Positions 1 through 8,570 of a stretch of DNA of 64,000 bases are shown here, in pieces. The stretch is from Nodosilinea sp. FACHB-141 (GTDB lineage Bacteria; Cyanobacteriota; Cyanobacteriia; Phormidesmidales; Phormidesmidaceae). Below the pieces are notes generated by a model. That model searched no databases, had not been told where the DNA came from, and worked only from the letters and a program-made list of their open reading frames with translations. Within the stretch, counting starts at the first letter, position 1; the number at the start of each line of letters is the position of its first letter. The stretch is from contig NZ_JACJPP010000006.1 of assembly GCF_014696135.1 (NCBI RefSeq), positions 111,261 through 175,260 of the forward strand, read 5' to 3'. The position numbers and the translations under genes are program-made.

Positions 1-210
1 CTAGGGGTTCTGGGCCTGTAGGTGATGGCTGGGAGAAAAGCACCTTTCGGAATGAATCCCCATTGGTTCTTCGTTCTTCCTATTTCGCTTTTTCTCCCCA
101 GCCTTAACTCCCATTTCAGGCGGTCTCAGCAGCCTTCAAAAATTTTGCCTATGCTCTAGGGAAAGGATTAAACGAATTCCCAGCCAGCACCCCAGGGCAA
201 GGAGACTACC

Positions 211-1638
211 ATGGCCGTTGACTACGATTTGGTCGTTATTGGCGGCGGTTCTGCCGGGCTAGTCGCCGCCAGTGCCGCCGCTCAGCTCAAAGCCAAAGTC
301 GCCCTGGTCGAGCGAGAAGGTAGCCTCGGCGGCGACTGCCTACACCACGGCTGCGTGCCCAGCAAGTCCCTCATTCATGCATCGCGGGTGGCCCATGAGG
401 TCTCTCGCGGCCCCGAGCTTGGCGTCCATGCCCAGCTCGAAAAAATTGACTTCCAGGCCGCCCTAGGCCACGTGCACCGGGTGATCGACACCATTCAGGT
501 GCACGACTCCACCGAACGCTTTGAATCGCTTGGGGTTGAAGTAATCTATGGCAAAGGCGAATTCACCAACTCCCGCACCTTTACCGTCAACGGTCGCGCC
601 CTGAAAGCTCGCAGCTACATTATTGCTACCGGCTCGCGCCCAGCTAACCCCAAGATTGAGGGACTAGAAGACGCGGGCTACATCACCAACCTGACGGTGT
701 TTTCCCTTAAACACCAGCCGCAATCCTTGGCGGTGATAGGCTCTGGCCCCATTGGCTGTGAGTTGGGCCAAGCCTTTGCCCGCTTGGGCACCGAGGTCAC
801 TCTGATCGGCGGCCAAGACCATGTTCTGCCGAAGGAAGACCCCGAAGCCGCTGCCGTGGTGCAGGCGCAAATGGAAAAAGACGGCGTGCACATTCTCAAC
901 GGCACCCGCGCCCAGCGAGTCGAGGTCATCGACGGCAAAAAGCACGTCCACACCACCAATGGCACCGTGGTAGTCGACGACATTCTGCTGGCGGCGGGCC
1001 GGGCACCCAACGTCGAGTCTCTCAACCTGGAGTCCGCTGGGGTAGCCGTGGGTAAGGAGGGCATTACGGTGAACTCTAAGCTGCAAACCACCAATTCCCG
1101 TATCTATGCTGCTGGGGATGTGGTTGGTGGCTATCGGTTTACCCACGTGGCTGGCTACGAGGCAGCCGTGGCCATGCAAAACGCCCTGCTGTTTCCCACC
1201 AAAACCGCTGACTACCGAGTTATACCTTGGGCAACATTCACCGACCCTGAGCTGGCCCGAGTGGGCCTGACCGAAGCCGAGGCCCGCCAACGCTACGACG
1301 ATGTCTATATTCTCAAGCAGGATTTTGCCGGGGTCGATCGCGCTCTAGCAGAGGCCTCTGGTCAAGGGTTTGCCAAGATCATCACTCGTCGCAACGGCAA
1401 GATTCTCGGGGCGCACCTAGTTGGCCCCCACGCCGGGGAGCTGATTCACGAAGTTGTGTTGGCCATGAGCAACAACCTCAAGGTCGGCGCGCTGACCAGT
1501 ATGATTCACATCTACCCCACCCTGGCGGAGGTGAATAGCAAGGCTGCCCTCCAGCTGACGAAGCAAAAGTACGCTAAAAATGAACGTCTTCAAGGGATAT
1601 TGTCTAGGGTGTTTGGGGTACTGCGCTCCTGGAGCTGA
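211..1638 (+). CDS. MerA-like FAD-dependent disulfide oxidoreductase
   Basis: A class I pyridine nucleotide-disulfide oxidoreductase of 475 residues. It has an N-terminal FAD dinucleotide fold (VVIGGGSAG, residues 9-17), the redox-active pair in GGDCLHHGCVPSK (about residues 41-53), a second nucleotide-binding fold (VIGSGPIGCELG, about 174-185), the AAGDV FAD motif and a C-terminal dimerisation domain with HIYPTLAE. The family includes dihydrolipoamide dehydrogenase and mercuric reductase. The CLHHGC spacing and lack of a heavy-metal domain or C-terminal cysteine pair fit the MerA-like proteins common in cyanobacteria, so mercury reduction itself is not shown. An AAGGAG ribosome site lies 7 bases before the ATG. 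It appears to be monocistronic. Confidence 0.85.
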   Translation: MAVDYDLVVIGGGSAGLVAASAAAQLKAKVALVEREGSLGGDCLHHGCVPSKSLIHASRVAHEVSRGPELGVHAQLEKIDFQAALGHVHRVIDTIQVHDSTERFESLGVEVIYGKGEFTNSRTFTVNGRALKARSYIIATGSRPANPKIEGLEDAGYITNLTVFSLKHQPQSLAVIGSGPIGCELGQAFARLGTEVTLIGGQDHVLPKEDPEAAAVVQAQMEKDGVHILNGTRAQRVEVIDGKKHVHTTNGTVVVDDILLAAGRAPNVESLNLESAGVAVGKEGITVNSKLQTTNSRIYAAGDVVGGYRFTHVAGYEAAVAMQNALLFPTKTADYRVIPWATFTDPELARVGLTEAEARQRYDDVYILKQDFAGVDRALAEASGQGFAKIITRRNGKILGAHLVGPHAGELIHEVVLAMSNNLKVGALTSMIHIYPTLAEVNSKAALQLTKQKYAKNERLQGILSRVFGVLRSWS

Positions 1639-1787
1639 AGGATGAAACGCCCACAGCTCAAGGGATAGCGCTGATGCCTAGGTGAATACCGCAGAAAATT
1701 AGCAGAACTTCATATAGGGCTTATTTCTTCTTTACGTACATTCGCCTACATTAGTCATAAGCCGCTAAGGCTTCTATAGGGTACGTA

Positions 1788-1850
1788 CTATACTGAAACA
1801 TCTAATAAGAACCAGGGCCTCCAGCTTTCTAGCTGGGGGCCTTAGTTTTT
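1788..1850 (+). terminator. GC-rich hairpin terminator with an upstream TATACT box
   Basis: The arms at about 1815-1825 and 1832-1842 pair (GGCCTCCAGC with GCTGGGGGCC) and are followed by TTAGTTTTT. This is a Rho-independent terminator in the gap between the flavoprotein and rsmE genes. A TATACT box at 1788-1793 lies only about 55 bases before the T run, so either it ends the upstream gene or a very short leader or small RNA starts and stops here. The second reading is speculative. Confidence 0.55.
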
Positions 1851-1899
1851 GGGGTTCACGGTATAAGGGTTATGGCGGTGACAGGCAATAGGAGAAGCG

Positions 1900-2628
1900 G
1901 TGCAGCGATTAATGGTTGAGCCTGATCAGGTGGTGGCTGACCAGCTTTGTTTGAGCAGCAGCCAGCAGCACTATCTGTATCGAGTGCTACGACTGGGGGC
2001 TGGGCAGCAGTTTGTGGCCCTCGACGGCCAGGGGCAGCAGTGGATTGCTACTTTGACTACGAAGCCAGATGTGGCGGCGATCGCGCCCCTCTCCCGGCCA
2101 TCCTCAGCTACCCAAGCTCCGGTTACCCTGGTGATCGCCCTACCCAAGGGCAGCGGCTTCGACGATGTCGTGCGCCAAACCACTGAGCTGGGGGTGAGCA
2201 CATTACAGCCGGTGATTAGCGATCGCACCCTGCACCAGCCCAACCCAAAAAAGCTAGAGCGCTGGCAGCGCATCGCCGCCGAAGCTACTGAACAGTCGGA
2301 ACGGCTGCTGCTGCCCCAAATTTTGCCCCCTATGCCTTGGCGGGATTATCTCAAGCAGGTGAGCGAGGGCAGCCGCTGGATTTGCGTGGCGCGGGGAGAT
2401 GCCCCCCACTTGCTGACGGTGGCTCAGGCTAGCGATCTCACTCGCCCCGCCGTGATTGCCACCGGGCCAGAGGGGGGGTGGACTGAGGCTGAGGTAGAGG
2501 GAGCGATCGCCACCGGTTTTCAGCCAGTTTCACTAGGGCCTCACATTCTACGGGCCGTCACAGCTCCACTGGCTGCCCTCACCCTGGTCATGGCGGTCCA
2601 TGCCCAACGCAAATTTGAAGACATCTAA
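1900..2628 (+). CDS. rsmE: 16S rRNA (uracil(1498)-N(3))-methyltransferase RsmE
   Basis: A 242-residue SPOUT-class methyltransferase. RsmE methylates N3 of U1498 in helix 44 of 16S rRNA in the assembled 30S subunit, using S-adenosylmethionine. The N-terminal part matches the PUA-like domain, and the C-terminal trefoil knot shows TGPEGGWTEAE (about residues 193-203) and LGPHILRAVTAPLAAL (about 216-231), the two family signatures that form the SAM pocket. The start is GTG at 1900 with GGAG at 1891; an in-frame ATG at 1912 is an alternative. Length is normal for the family. Confidence 0.9.
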   Translation: MQRLMVEPDQVVADQLCLSSSQQHYLYRVLRLGAGQQFVALDGQGQQWIATLTTKPDVAAIAPLSRPSSATQAPVTLVIALPKGSGFDDVVRQTTELGVSTLQPVISDRTLHQPNPKKLERWQRIAAEATEQSERLLLPQILPPMPWRDYLKQVSEGSRWICVARGDAPHLLTVAQASDLTRPAVIATGPEGGWTEAEVEGAIATGFQPVSLGPHILRAVTAPLAALTLVMAVHAQRKFEDI

Positions 2629-2644
2629 AGCAGTCTTCGGAGTC

Positions 2645-2704
2645 ATTCTCAATAGCGAAAAATTATTGCAAATACCCCAAAAAGTTCGCTAGTATTCTCA
2701 TTAA
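2645..2704 (+). promoter_or_regulatory. Two Fur-box-like heptamers upstream of fur
   Basis: ATTCTCAATA at 2645-2654 and ATTCTCATTA at 2694-2703 resemble the AT-rich ATTCTCAATA core described for cyanobacterial FurA sites. They lie 40-100 bases before the fur start codon, where autoregulation would be expected. The match is by eye only. Confidence 0.4.
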
Positions 2705-2742
2705 GGATCAGTTATTGAAATCTAGCGGGGAGAAACCAGGCC

Positions 2743-3198
2743 ATGGCTGCTTACACTCCATCAGCCCTTAAAGCCGAACTCAACGAGCGCGGCTGGCGCA
2801 TGACTCCCCAGCGAGAGACCATGCTCAAAACTTTTCAAAATTTGCCTGAGAGCACTCACCTCAGTGCCGAAGATCTGTGTGACCTGCTGGAGAAAGAAGG
2901 CGAACCTATCAGCCTCTCCACTATTTACCGCAACCTCAAGCTGATGGCGCGCATGGGCATTTTGCGCGAGCTAGAGCTGGCCGAGGGCCAAAAACGCTAC
3001 GAGATCAACCAGCCTGCCCCCCACCACCACCACCACCTGATCTGCGTGCGGTGCAACAAAACCATCGAGTTCAAAAATGACTCGGTGCTTAAGGTAGGGT
3101 CTAAAACCGCCGATCGCTCTGGCTACCACATTTTGGATTGTCAGCTGCTGATTCACGGCATTTGCCCCAGCTGCCAGCGATCGATTGTGCCAATTTAA
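2743..3198 (+). CDS. fur: Ferric uptake regulator (Fur/FurA)
   Basis: A 151-residue Fur-family metalloregulator. The N-terminal winged helix has RMTPQRETML and the recognition-helix segment STIYRNLKLMARMGIL. The hinge is followed by the metal-binding HHHHHLICVRCNKTIEF (about residues 97-113) and a second CPSC pair near the C terminus. The NERGW, LMARMGILRELEL and DCQL stretches resemble cyanobacterial FurA more than Zur or PerR as I remember them, so it probably represses iron-acquisition genes with Fe2+ as corepressor. A purine-rich GGGGAGAAA precedes the ATG, and Fur-box-like sequences lie upstream. Confidence 0.88.
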   Translation: MAAYTPSALKAELNERGWRMTPQRETMLKTFQNLPESTHLSAEDLCDLLEKEGEPISLSTIYRNLKLMARMGILRELELAEGQKRYEINQPAPHHHHHLICVRCNKTIEFKNDSVLKVGSKTADRSGYHILDCQLLIHGICPSCQRSIVPI

Positions 3199-3207
3199 TG
3201 AGGTTCA

Positions 3208-3275
3208 AGGTGCAGGGTATAGGGTTTAAGGTCTGTGCTTAGCCTTATACCCTGTACCCTAAACCTTGCACCCAA
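3208..3275. terminator. Long imperfect inverted repeat between convergent genes
   Basis: GGTGCAGGGTATAGGG on one arm pairs imperfectly with a later arm ending CCTTGCACC, giving a hairpin of about 25-30 bp. It lies between fur (+) and the following minus-strand gene, so it probably works as a bidirectional terminator. It could also be a dispersed palindromic repeat. Confidence 0.5.
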
Positions 3276-3282
3276 ACCCCGC

Positions 3283-3738
3283 CTACAGCACTTCGTGGGT
3301 ATATTTGTGCTGTTTAACGTTGTCGTTCTTTGAAATCTTGCGCTGGCTGTTGAGCACCCGCTTTCTCTCGGTGGAATAGTTGAGATCGCGGCGCAGGGTG
3401 CCTGCGGGCACTAGCTCTGCCGCTGCGGGCCGAGACTGGTAGGTGCGGGCGGCGGCCAAGATGCGCTCTTCATAATCGGCGCAGGGTTGGGCGGGGGCCG
3501 CAGCGATCTCGGGTAGTTCCATCGCTAGGGCCTTGGCTATGGTGGTGCCGCAGATGGCGCTGTAGGAGGTCGGCACCCCTTGAATCACCGATTCTAGATA
3601 GGATGAAGGAATTGGCTCCAGCACCTGAATCTCGATAGTCTCGCCCTCTTGGCGCAGGTAGCAGGTGGCCAGCCCTACCACCAGGTAGCTATCAGCGGGT
3701 AGGGTGTCGGCTGGGGTCTGGGGCGCAGTTTGAACCAT
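3283..3738 (-). CDS. Conserved cyanobacterial hypothetical protein
   Basis: A 151-residue soluble protein whose family I do not recognise. Residues 18-60 look like a small beta-rich domain (SYLVVGLATCYLRQEGETIEIQ); the middle is Ala/Pro-rich; and the C-terminal 40 residues are strongly basic (RRDLNYSTERKRVLNSQRK), which could bind nucleic acid or an acidic partner. It has no signal peptide or membrane segment. It converges with fur and is separated from the photolyase gene by about 135 bases that include the photolyase end. No function is proposed. Confidence 0.6.
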   Translation of the reverse strand: MVQTAPQTPADTLPADSYLVVGLATCYLRQEGETIEIQVLEPIPSSYLESVIQGVPTSYSAICGTTIAKALAMELPEIAAAPAQPCADYEERILAAARTYQSRPAAAELVPAGTLRRDLNYSTERKRVLNSQRKISKNDNVKQHKYTHEVL

Positions 3739-3875
3739 GAAAATACCGAGGTCTCAACAAAGAATGCAATCGCTACGGGGGTAAATCACCATTTACCCCT
3801 CGAATCTGCATTTTAGCCCCAGGGCCCAGGGGGCTGCGATCGCCCTCCCAAACCGTCACAAAACACAACTTCTAG

Positions 3876-5375
3876 TTACGGGTGGGCCTTATGCCAATCC
3901 TGGGCCTGCTGATGGATTACCTCTAGCTCCTCACTATCCATCCGGTCCAGGTTTTTGAGAATGAAGCTCATGCGGCCCTGGGCTCGCAGCTTGTCGCGGT
4001 GGCGATGGAGAAAATCCCAGTAAAAGAAGTTAAACGGGCAAGCGTCTTCCCCAGTGCGCTGTTTGGGGTTGTAGCGGCAGCCTTTGCAGTAGTCGCTCAT
4101 TTTGTTCACATAGTTGGCCGACGAGGCATAGGGCTTAGAAGCCAGCAGCCCCCCGTCGGCAAACAGACCCATACCAATTACATTGGTCTGCATCACCCAG
4201 TCGTAGGCGTCGATAAACACCGCGTGAAACCAGTCTTTGACCTCCTGGGGCGTAAACCCAGCAATTAGCGAAAAGTTGCTGAGAATCATCAGCCGCTGAA
4301 TGTGGTGGGCATAGCCCATGCGGCTAATCTGAGCAATTACCTGGTGTAAGCAGTTCATCTCTACCTTGCCAGTCCAGAAAAACTCGGGCAGCGGCTGGCG
4401 ATGGTCAAACCAGTTGCGATCGCCGTAGTCGGCATCAAAGTGAAGGTACAGACCGCGCATGTACTCTCGCCAGCCCATCACCTGACGAATAAAGCCCTCC
4501 ACACTGTTGAGCGGCAGGTCATGCTCAGCCAGCGCCGCCTCGGCCCGCTCTACCACTTCTAAGGGATGCAGCAAGCCCAGGTTCAGGTAGGGCGAGAGCA
4601 GGGCGTGCCACATGGTGTCTTCGCCGGTCACCATCGCATCTTGGTAAGGGCCAAAGGTCTGAAGCCGCTCTGCAATGAACCCATCCAGCACTTGCAAAGC
4701 CTGCTCGCGGGTGACGGCCCAGCGAAAGGGAGTAGCTTCGCCAAAGGTCGAAATCTCTAGCTTTTCCACCCTGTCGATCACAGCCTGGGTGGTGACGTCA
4801 GGCTCAAACCAGTGGGGATCTGGGGTGTTGAGCTTTCCTTTAGGAGGCTTGCGGTTGTCTTTGTCAAAGTTCCACTGACCGCCCATCGGCTGGTCGCCTG
4901 TCATCAGCAGGTCAAAGCGCTGGCGGCCTTCGCGGTAAAAGCTCTCCATCAGCAGGCCCTTGCGCTTGTCGGCCCAGGCGTTGAAGTCCTCAGCCGGCCA
5001 GAGAAAGAGATTGTTGTCGAGAATCACTAGCTTACAGGGCAGATTTAGCTCCTGCAACCAGGCAGTGAACGGATGGTCTGTAGCGTCCATCAACCGCAAT
5101 TCGGTAATGCCCTCGACTTTAAGCCAGTTATGTAGGGTAGTTTCGGTGTCGTTGGCGATCGCATAAGTAACCGCCCACCCAGCATCCTTGAGCTCGTCAG
5201 CAAAGTGGCGCATGGCAGACCACACCAGCACCAACTTTTGCTTGTGGTAGGGGCGTGCCTCAGCAAAGGTTTGAGCTTCTATGAATAGAACCGAAGCGTC
5301 TCTGCCCTCGCAGCTAGCTAGTGCAGCCTGATTGTGCCAGAGCTGATTGCCCAGTACCCAAACCCCGATGGTCAT
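3876..5375 (-). CDS. Fe-S bacterial cryptochrome/photolyase-like protein
   Basis: A 499-residue member of the deoxyribodipyrimidine-photolyase-related family (FeS-BCP), the prokaryotic (6-4) photolyase/cryptochrome group. The N-terminal domain starts MTIGVWVLGNQLW and has the Rossmann-like antenna fold; the C-terminal helical FAD domain contains MGWREYMRG and GYAHHIQRLMILSNF. Four cysteines fit the [4Fe-4S] ligands of this family: one before HQVIAQISR and three in YCKGCRYNPKQRTGEDAC. The family repairs UV (6-4) photoproducts or signals blue light using FAD, often with a lumazine antenna. It is full length. DNA repair is the likely role in a phototroph; repair and sensing cannot be separated from sequence. 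Confidence 0.85.
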   Translation of the reverse strand: MTIGVWVLGNQLWHNQAALASCEGRDASVLFIEAQTFAEARPYHKQKLVLVWSAMRHFADELKDAGWAVTYAIANDTETTLHNWLKVEGITELRLMDATDHPFTAWLQELNLPCKLVILDNNLFLWPAEDFNAWADKRKGLLMESFYREGRQRFDLLMTGDQPMGGQWNFDKDNRKPPKGKLNTPDPHWFEPDVTTQAVIDRVEKLEISTFGEATPFRWAVTREQALQVLDGFIAERLQTFGPYQDAMVTGEDTMWHALLSPYLNLGLLHPLEVVERAEAALAEHDLPLNSVEGFIRQVMGWREYMRGLYLHFDADYGDRNWFDHRQPLPEFFWTGKVEMNCLHQVIAQISRMGYAHHIQRLMILSNFSLIAGFTPQEVKDWFHAVFIDAYDWVMQTNVIGMGLFADGGLLASKPYASSANYVNKMSDYCKGCRYNPKQRTGEDACPFNFFYWDFLHRHRDKLRAQGRMSFILKNLDRMDSEELEVIHQQAQDWHKAHP

Positions 5376-5467
5376 TGCGCTGCATCCTCAAAACTGCCTG
5401 CTTTATTGTTACGTAGTAGTGGGGAGCGGGGGGATGGGCTAGGGGAGTGATGGGGCCGAGGAAACGG

Positions 5468-5794
5468 CTAGTCCTGCAGGGTGGAGGGGCGTCCGGTCAG
5501 GCGCTGAAACAGCAGCTGAATACCCAGCAAGAATATCCCCAGGGCCGCTAGGCCAAAAATTCCGGCCCCTAGGGCGGCCATGCCGACGACTAGGGTGCGC
5601 ACGGCGGATGAAATATTCGCCACGGCTGGGTTGTCGGTCAGCACGGGGCGGGCGGCAAAGTTAGCGGCGATCGAGAGCATCATGCGGTAGGCCAGCATAG
5701 CGATGGTGCCTGCTACAAAAGAACCGCTAAAGCACTGCAAAATTTTGCCGGTGGCCGGAGGAGCCAGGGGGCTAGAAGTAGGGTCGTCAGCCAT
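5468..5794 (-). CDS. DUF3082-like small membrane protein
   Basis: A 108-residue protein with two or three hydrophobic segments: about residues 22-42 (FSGSFVAGTIAMLAYRMML), 62-80 (VRTLVVGMAALGAGIFGLAA) and on to about 95 (LGIFLLGIQLLF). The Pro/Ser-rich N terminus and this layout match the small DUF3082 proteins of cyanobacteria and chloroplasts. The role is unknown; a thylakoid or plasma-membrane location is likely. It is probably transcribed alone. Confidence 0.6.
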   Translation of the reverse strand: MADDPTSSPLAPPATGKILQCFSGSFVAGTIAMLAYRMMLSIAANFAARPVLTDNPAVANISSAVRTLVVGMAALGAGIFGLAALGIFLLGIQLLFQRLTGRPSTLQD

Positions 5795-5927
5795 GGGAGT
5801 AAATTACTCAAAACGTTTGTATCTCAGTTTACCTAGGGGTGGTCGTGCCCTACCCCTGCCAAAAGAGATGCTGACGATCCGTAGGGCAGGTGATGCCCAC
5901 CATTCTTAAGACCAACCCATAGAACGC

Positions 5928-7520
5928 CTAGCCCTGAACAAACGGATGCTGAATTTTATTTAGCAGGTCGTAGAAGGGTTGCCAGTTGTCGTCAGTGGTG
6001 ATGGGTTCCCAAATCGCCTCAATTTCGGGGCGCAGGAGCACGGTGGAGGGGTTGGTATGTTGCAGTAGCGAGGCAACACCTTCCATAGCTTCTGGAGCCA
6101 GGCTTTGCAAACAACGGTGATAAGCCTGGCTCCAGGCTTCGAGCGGAGTCGCCGCTGCCGAGTCAGAGGCTTGCAGCGTAGCACTGAAAATTTGGCTGGC
6201 ATCGTCGCGCCAGTCAGCCGAAAACTGTTGGGTCAGACCCAGGAAGAAATCGTGATAGCCAACCTCCACGGCGCTTAGCAATTCAATGGTTTGGTTGACT
6301 AAGGTGCTGGCCAGATCGTCCGTGAGGGCTTCAAAGCCCAGTTTGTAGAGCATGCGCTGCTGGTAATAGGCTGCGTACCGATCTTTGAAGGGTTCTAAAG
6401 CCGCTTCCAGATCCGCCTCGGGCATGACCAGCTTGAGGGGCTTTTGCAGCGCCTTGAGGTTCATCTGGCAGATGATGGGCTGGTTGCCGTAGCTGTAGCG
6501 CCCAGCATAGTCAAAGTAGGCGGCGGTAAAGCGCGGGTCGTAGCCATCCATAAAGGCGAAGGGGCCGTAGTCGAAGCTTTCGCCCGTGATCGACATGTTG
6601 TCGGTGTTGAGCACGGCGTGGCAAAAGCCTACCGACATCCACTGGGCGGCGAGGCGGGCGACGCGATCGCACAGTTCCCCATAAAAATGCCGATACCGCT
6701 CTTGGGTATCGGTAAACAGCCGCGCCTCGGGGTAATAAATATCGATCACATGCTCCAGCAGCTTGGCAATCAGATCGGGGCGGTTGTGGTACTCCAGTCG
6801 CTCAAAAGTGCCAAAGCGAATGTGCGACTGGCTAAAGCGCACCAGCACCGATGATCGCGTAGGGGAAGGCTCATCGCCGCGCCAGAGAGCTTGCCCCGTT
6901 TCGACTAGGCTAAAGGCCCGAGACGTATTCACACCCAGCGCGTGGAGCGCTTCTGCCGCTAGCACCTCGCGCACGCCGCCCTTGAGGGTGAGCATGCCGT
7001 CACCGCCGCGCGAGTAGGGGGTGGTGCCAGAGCCCTTGGTGCCAAAGTCGTAGAGGTTGCCGTCAGTGCCGCGCACCTGGCCGTAGAGAAAGCCCCGCCC
7101 ATCACCCAAAAAGGGGTTGTACTCGCCAAACTGATAGCCGTGGTAGCGCAGGGCCAAAAAGGGTTCGCGCCCCTGGAATTTGCCAAACGCTTTGATAAAG
7201 TCATCATCGCTGACGCTGGCCGGGTCGAGGCCGAGCTGCCGCACCACATCGTCGTTGCGAAACCGCAGGATGTGCTTGGGAAATTCGGCGGCGGCTACGA
7301 TGTCGTAATAGTCATCCCCCAGAGACTCTAGGGCAGGCAGATAGTCGAGAGCAAGCAGGGGGTTGGCAGCAGTCATAAAACTGAAGTTGAGCGAGGGGAC
7401 TTTAGCAACAAGAGTATTACTAAAGTATTGCAAAAAATCTTGCAGGTTGGCATCTTGAGAGCTTTGCCCCAAAGCAGCGACCTGTCGCCAGTGTTGCTTT
7501 GGCTTTGTCCCGTCAAACAT
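5928..7520 (-). CDS. selO: Protein adenylyltransferase SelO (YdiU/UPF0061)
   Basis: A 530-residue SelO pseudokinase-fold protein. The family transfers AMP from ATP to Ser, Thr or Tyr hydroxyls and is linked to redox stress. Family blocks seen are [37 protein letters not shown] (glycine-rich loop and ion-pair lysine region, about residues 155-180), [23 protein letters not shown], and the catalytic block [25 protein letters not shown] (about 300-325), where N and D residues bind metal. The selenocysteine or cysteine found near the C terminus of some SelO proteins is absent. The coding sequence is complete. It is divergent from gpmA, 64 bases away. Confidence 0.92.
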   Translation of the reverse strand: MFDGTKPKQHWRQVAALGQSSQDANLQDFLQYFSNTLVAKVPSLNFSFMTAANPLLALDYLPALESLGDDYYDIVAAAEFPKHILRFRNDDVVRQLGLDPASVSDDDFIKAFGKFQGREPFLALRYHGYQFGEYNPFLGDGRGFLYGQVRGTDGNLYDFGTKGSGTTPYSRGGDGMLTLKGGVREVLAAEALHALGVNTSRAFSLVETGQALWRGDEPSPTRSSVLVRFSQSHIRFGTFERLEYHNRPDLIAKLLEHVIDIYYPEARLFTDTQERYRHFYGELCDRVARLAAQWMSVGFCHAVLNTDNMSITGESFDYGPFAFMDGYDPRFTAAYFDYAGRYSYGNQPIICQMNLKALQKPLKLVMPEADLEAALEPFKDRYAAYYQQRMLYKLGFEALTDDLASTLVNQTIELLSAVEVGYHDFFLGLTQQFSADWRDDASQIFSATLQASDSAAATPLEAWSQAYHRCLQSLAPEAMEGVASLLQHTNPSTVLLRPEIEAIWEPITTDDNWQPFYDLLNKIQHPFVQG

Positions 7521-7584
7521 TTCTAAAGGTTACAAAGGAAGGATACTTACCCTTATAGATAGTTCTCTCCCACGGGCCTGCGCT

Positions 7585-8286
7585 ATGGCTAAACTCATTT
7601 TGATCCGCCACGGGCAAAGCCTGTGGAATGCGGTCAACAAATTCACCGGCTGGGTCGATATCCCCATGAGTGAGCGGGGGCGGGCGGAGGCGACGATCGC
7701 ATCGTGCAAACTACGCGATGCTGGATACACCGTCGATATCTGCTTCACTAGCATGCTGATTCGGGCGATCGAAACGGCGATCGTCTGTCTGACCGAGTGC
7801 GGTGAGGTGTGCGGTGGCCGCCTACCCTACATCTGGCACGACCCGGCAGAACCCGACTGGCACGGCTGGGATCGCCACTTTGGCGAACCCGACAAAGAAC
7901 TCAAAATCATTCGCTCCCCCGCTCTAGACGAGCGCTACTACGGCGATCTTCAAGGGTTGAATAAAGCCGAAATGTCGCTAAAATTTGGGTCGCAACAGGT
8001 TCACCTCTGGCGGCGATCCTTCAATGTGCGACCGCCGGGGGGCGAAAGCCTGGAGGATACGGTAAAGCGCACGGTGCCGTTTTTTGAAGCAGCTATTTTG
8101 CCAGAGCTAAAGGCCGGAAAAAATGTGATGGTGGCCGCCCACGGCAACTCGCTGCGATCGATTTTGATGGTGCTCGATCGCCTCAGCGAAGAGGCCGTAG
8201 CCAGCCTAGAACTGGCCACGGGCGTACCGATTATTTATGACGTAGATGCCGAGGGCACGTTTACTAATAAAGCCGTGCTGATATAG
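7585..8286 (+). CDS. gpmA: 2,3-bisphosphoglycerate-dependent phosphoglycerate mutase
   Basis: A 233-residue histidine-phosphatase-superfamily protein. GpmA interconverts 3- and 2-phosphoglycerate in glycolysis and gluconeogenesis through a phosphohistidine. The phosphorylated His lies in LIRHGQSLWN (His9), and the second catalytic His in VAAHGNSLRSI (about residue 182). The dPGM insertions KFTGWVDIPMSERG, DERYYGDLQGLNK and RRSFNVRPPGGESLEDT are present. It differs from textbook GpmA in the region before DERYYG, which carries a HDPAEPDWHGWDRHFGEPD segment, but all catalytic positions are there. The ATG is well placed and the gene stands alone. Confidence 0.85.
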   Translation: MAKLILIRHGQSLWNAVNKFTGWVDIPMSERGRAEATIASCKLRDAGYTVDICFTSMLIRAIETAIVCLTECGEVCGGRLPYIWHDPAEPDWHGWDRHFGEPDKELKIIRSPALDERYYGDLQGLNKAEMSLKFGSQQVHLWRRSFNVRPPGGESLEDTVKRTVPFFEAAILPELKAGKNVMVAAHGNSLRSILMVLDRLSEEAVASLELATGVPIIYDVDAEGTFTNKAVLI

Positions 8287-8294
8287 CCGTCGTG

Positions 8295-8310
8295 TAGGTT
8301 GGGTGGCGCT
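8295..8310 (+). repeat. Short dispersed repeat TAGGTTGGGTGGCGC, copy 1
   Basis: AGGTTGGGTGGCGC occurs just after gpmA and again at 9850-9863 after the histidine kinase gene. GGTTGGGTGGCGC with a later AAACCCA arm resembles a short interspersed palindromic repeat often seen in cyanobacterial intergenic DNA. In copy 1 only one arm is clear. Confidence 0.45.
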
Positions 8311-8570
8311 CCAGTGCGATCGCTCTCCGTCCCCTAACAGGTCAGGGCGATCGCAGCTATTAGCCACACGCACTGCCTTCCGAATAGTGAGTCTTTGGGG
8401 TAGTTACACTGAGTTTTTCCCACCTAATCACCCTCAGGCGCAATTAGCTGACGTGTTTCTACTCGATTACCCCTCTAATCACTCTTAGAGAGGCATTAGG
8501 CTGATATCTTTTCGACCGCCCTCAGCGGTATCATGCCCCTATTCTGAAGATGTTCCCAACGGAGAAATCC

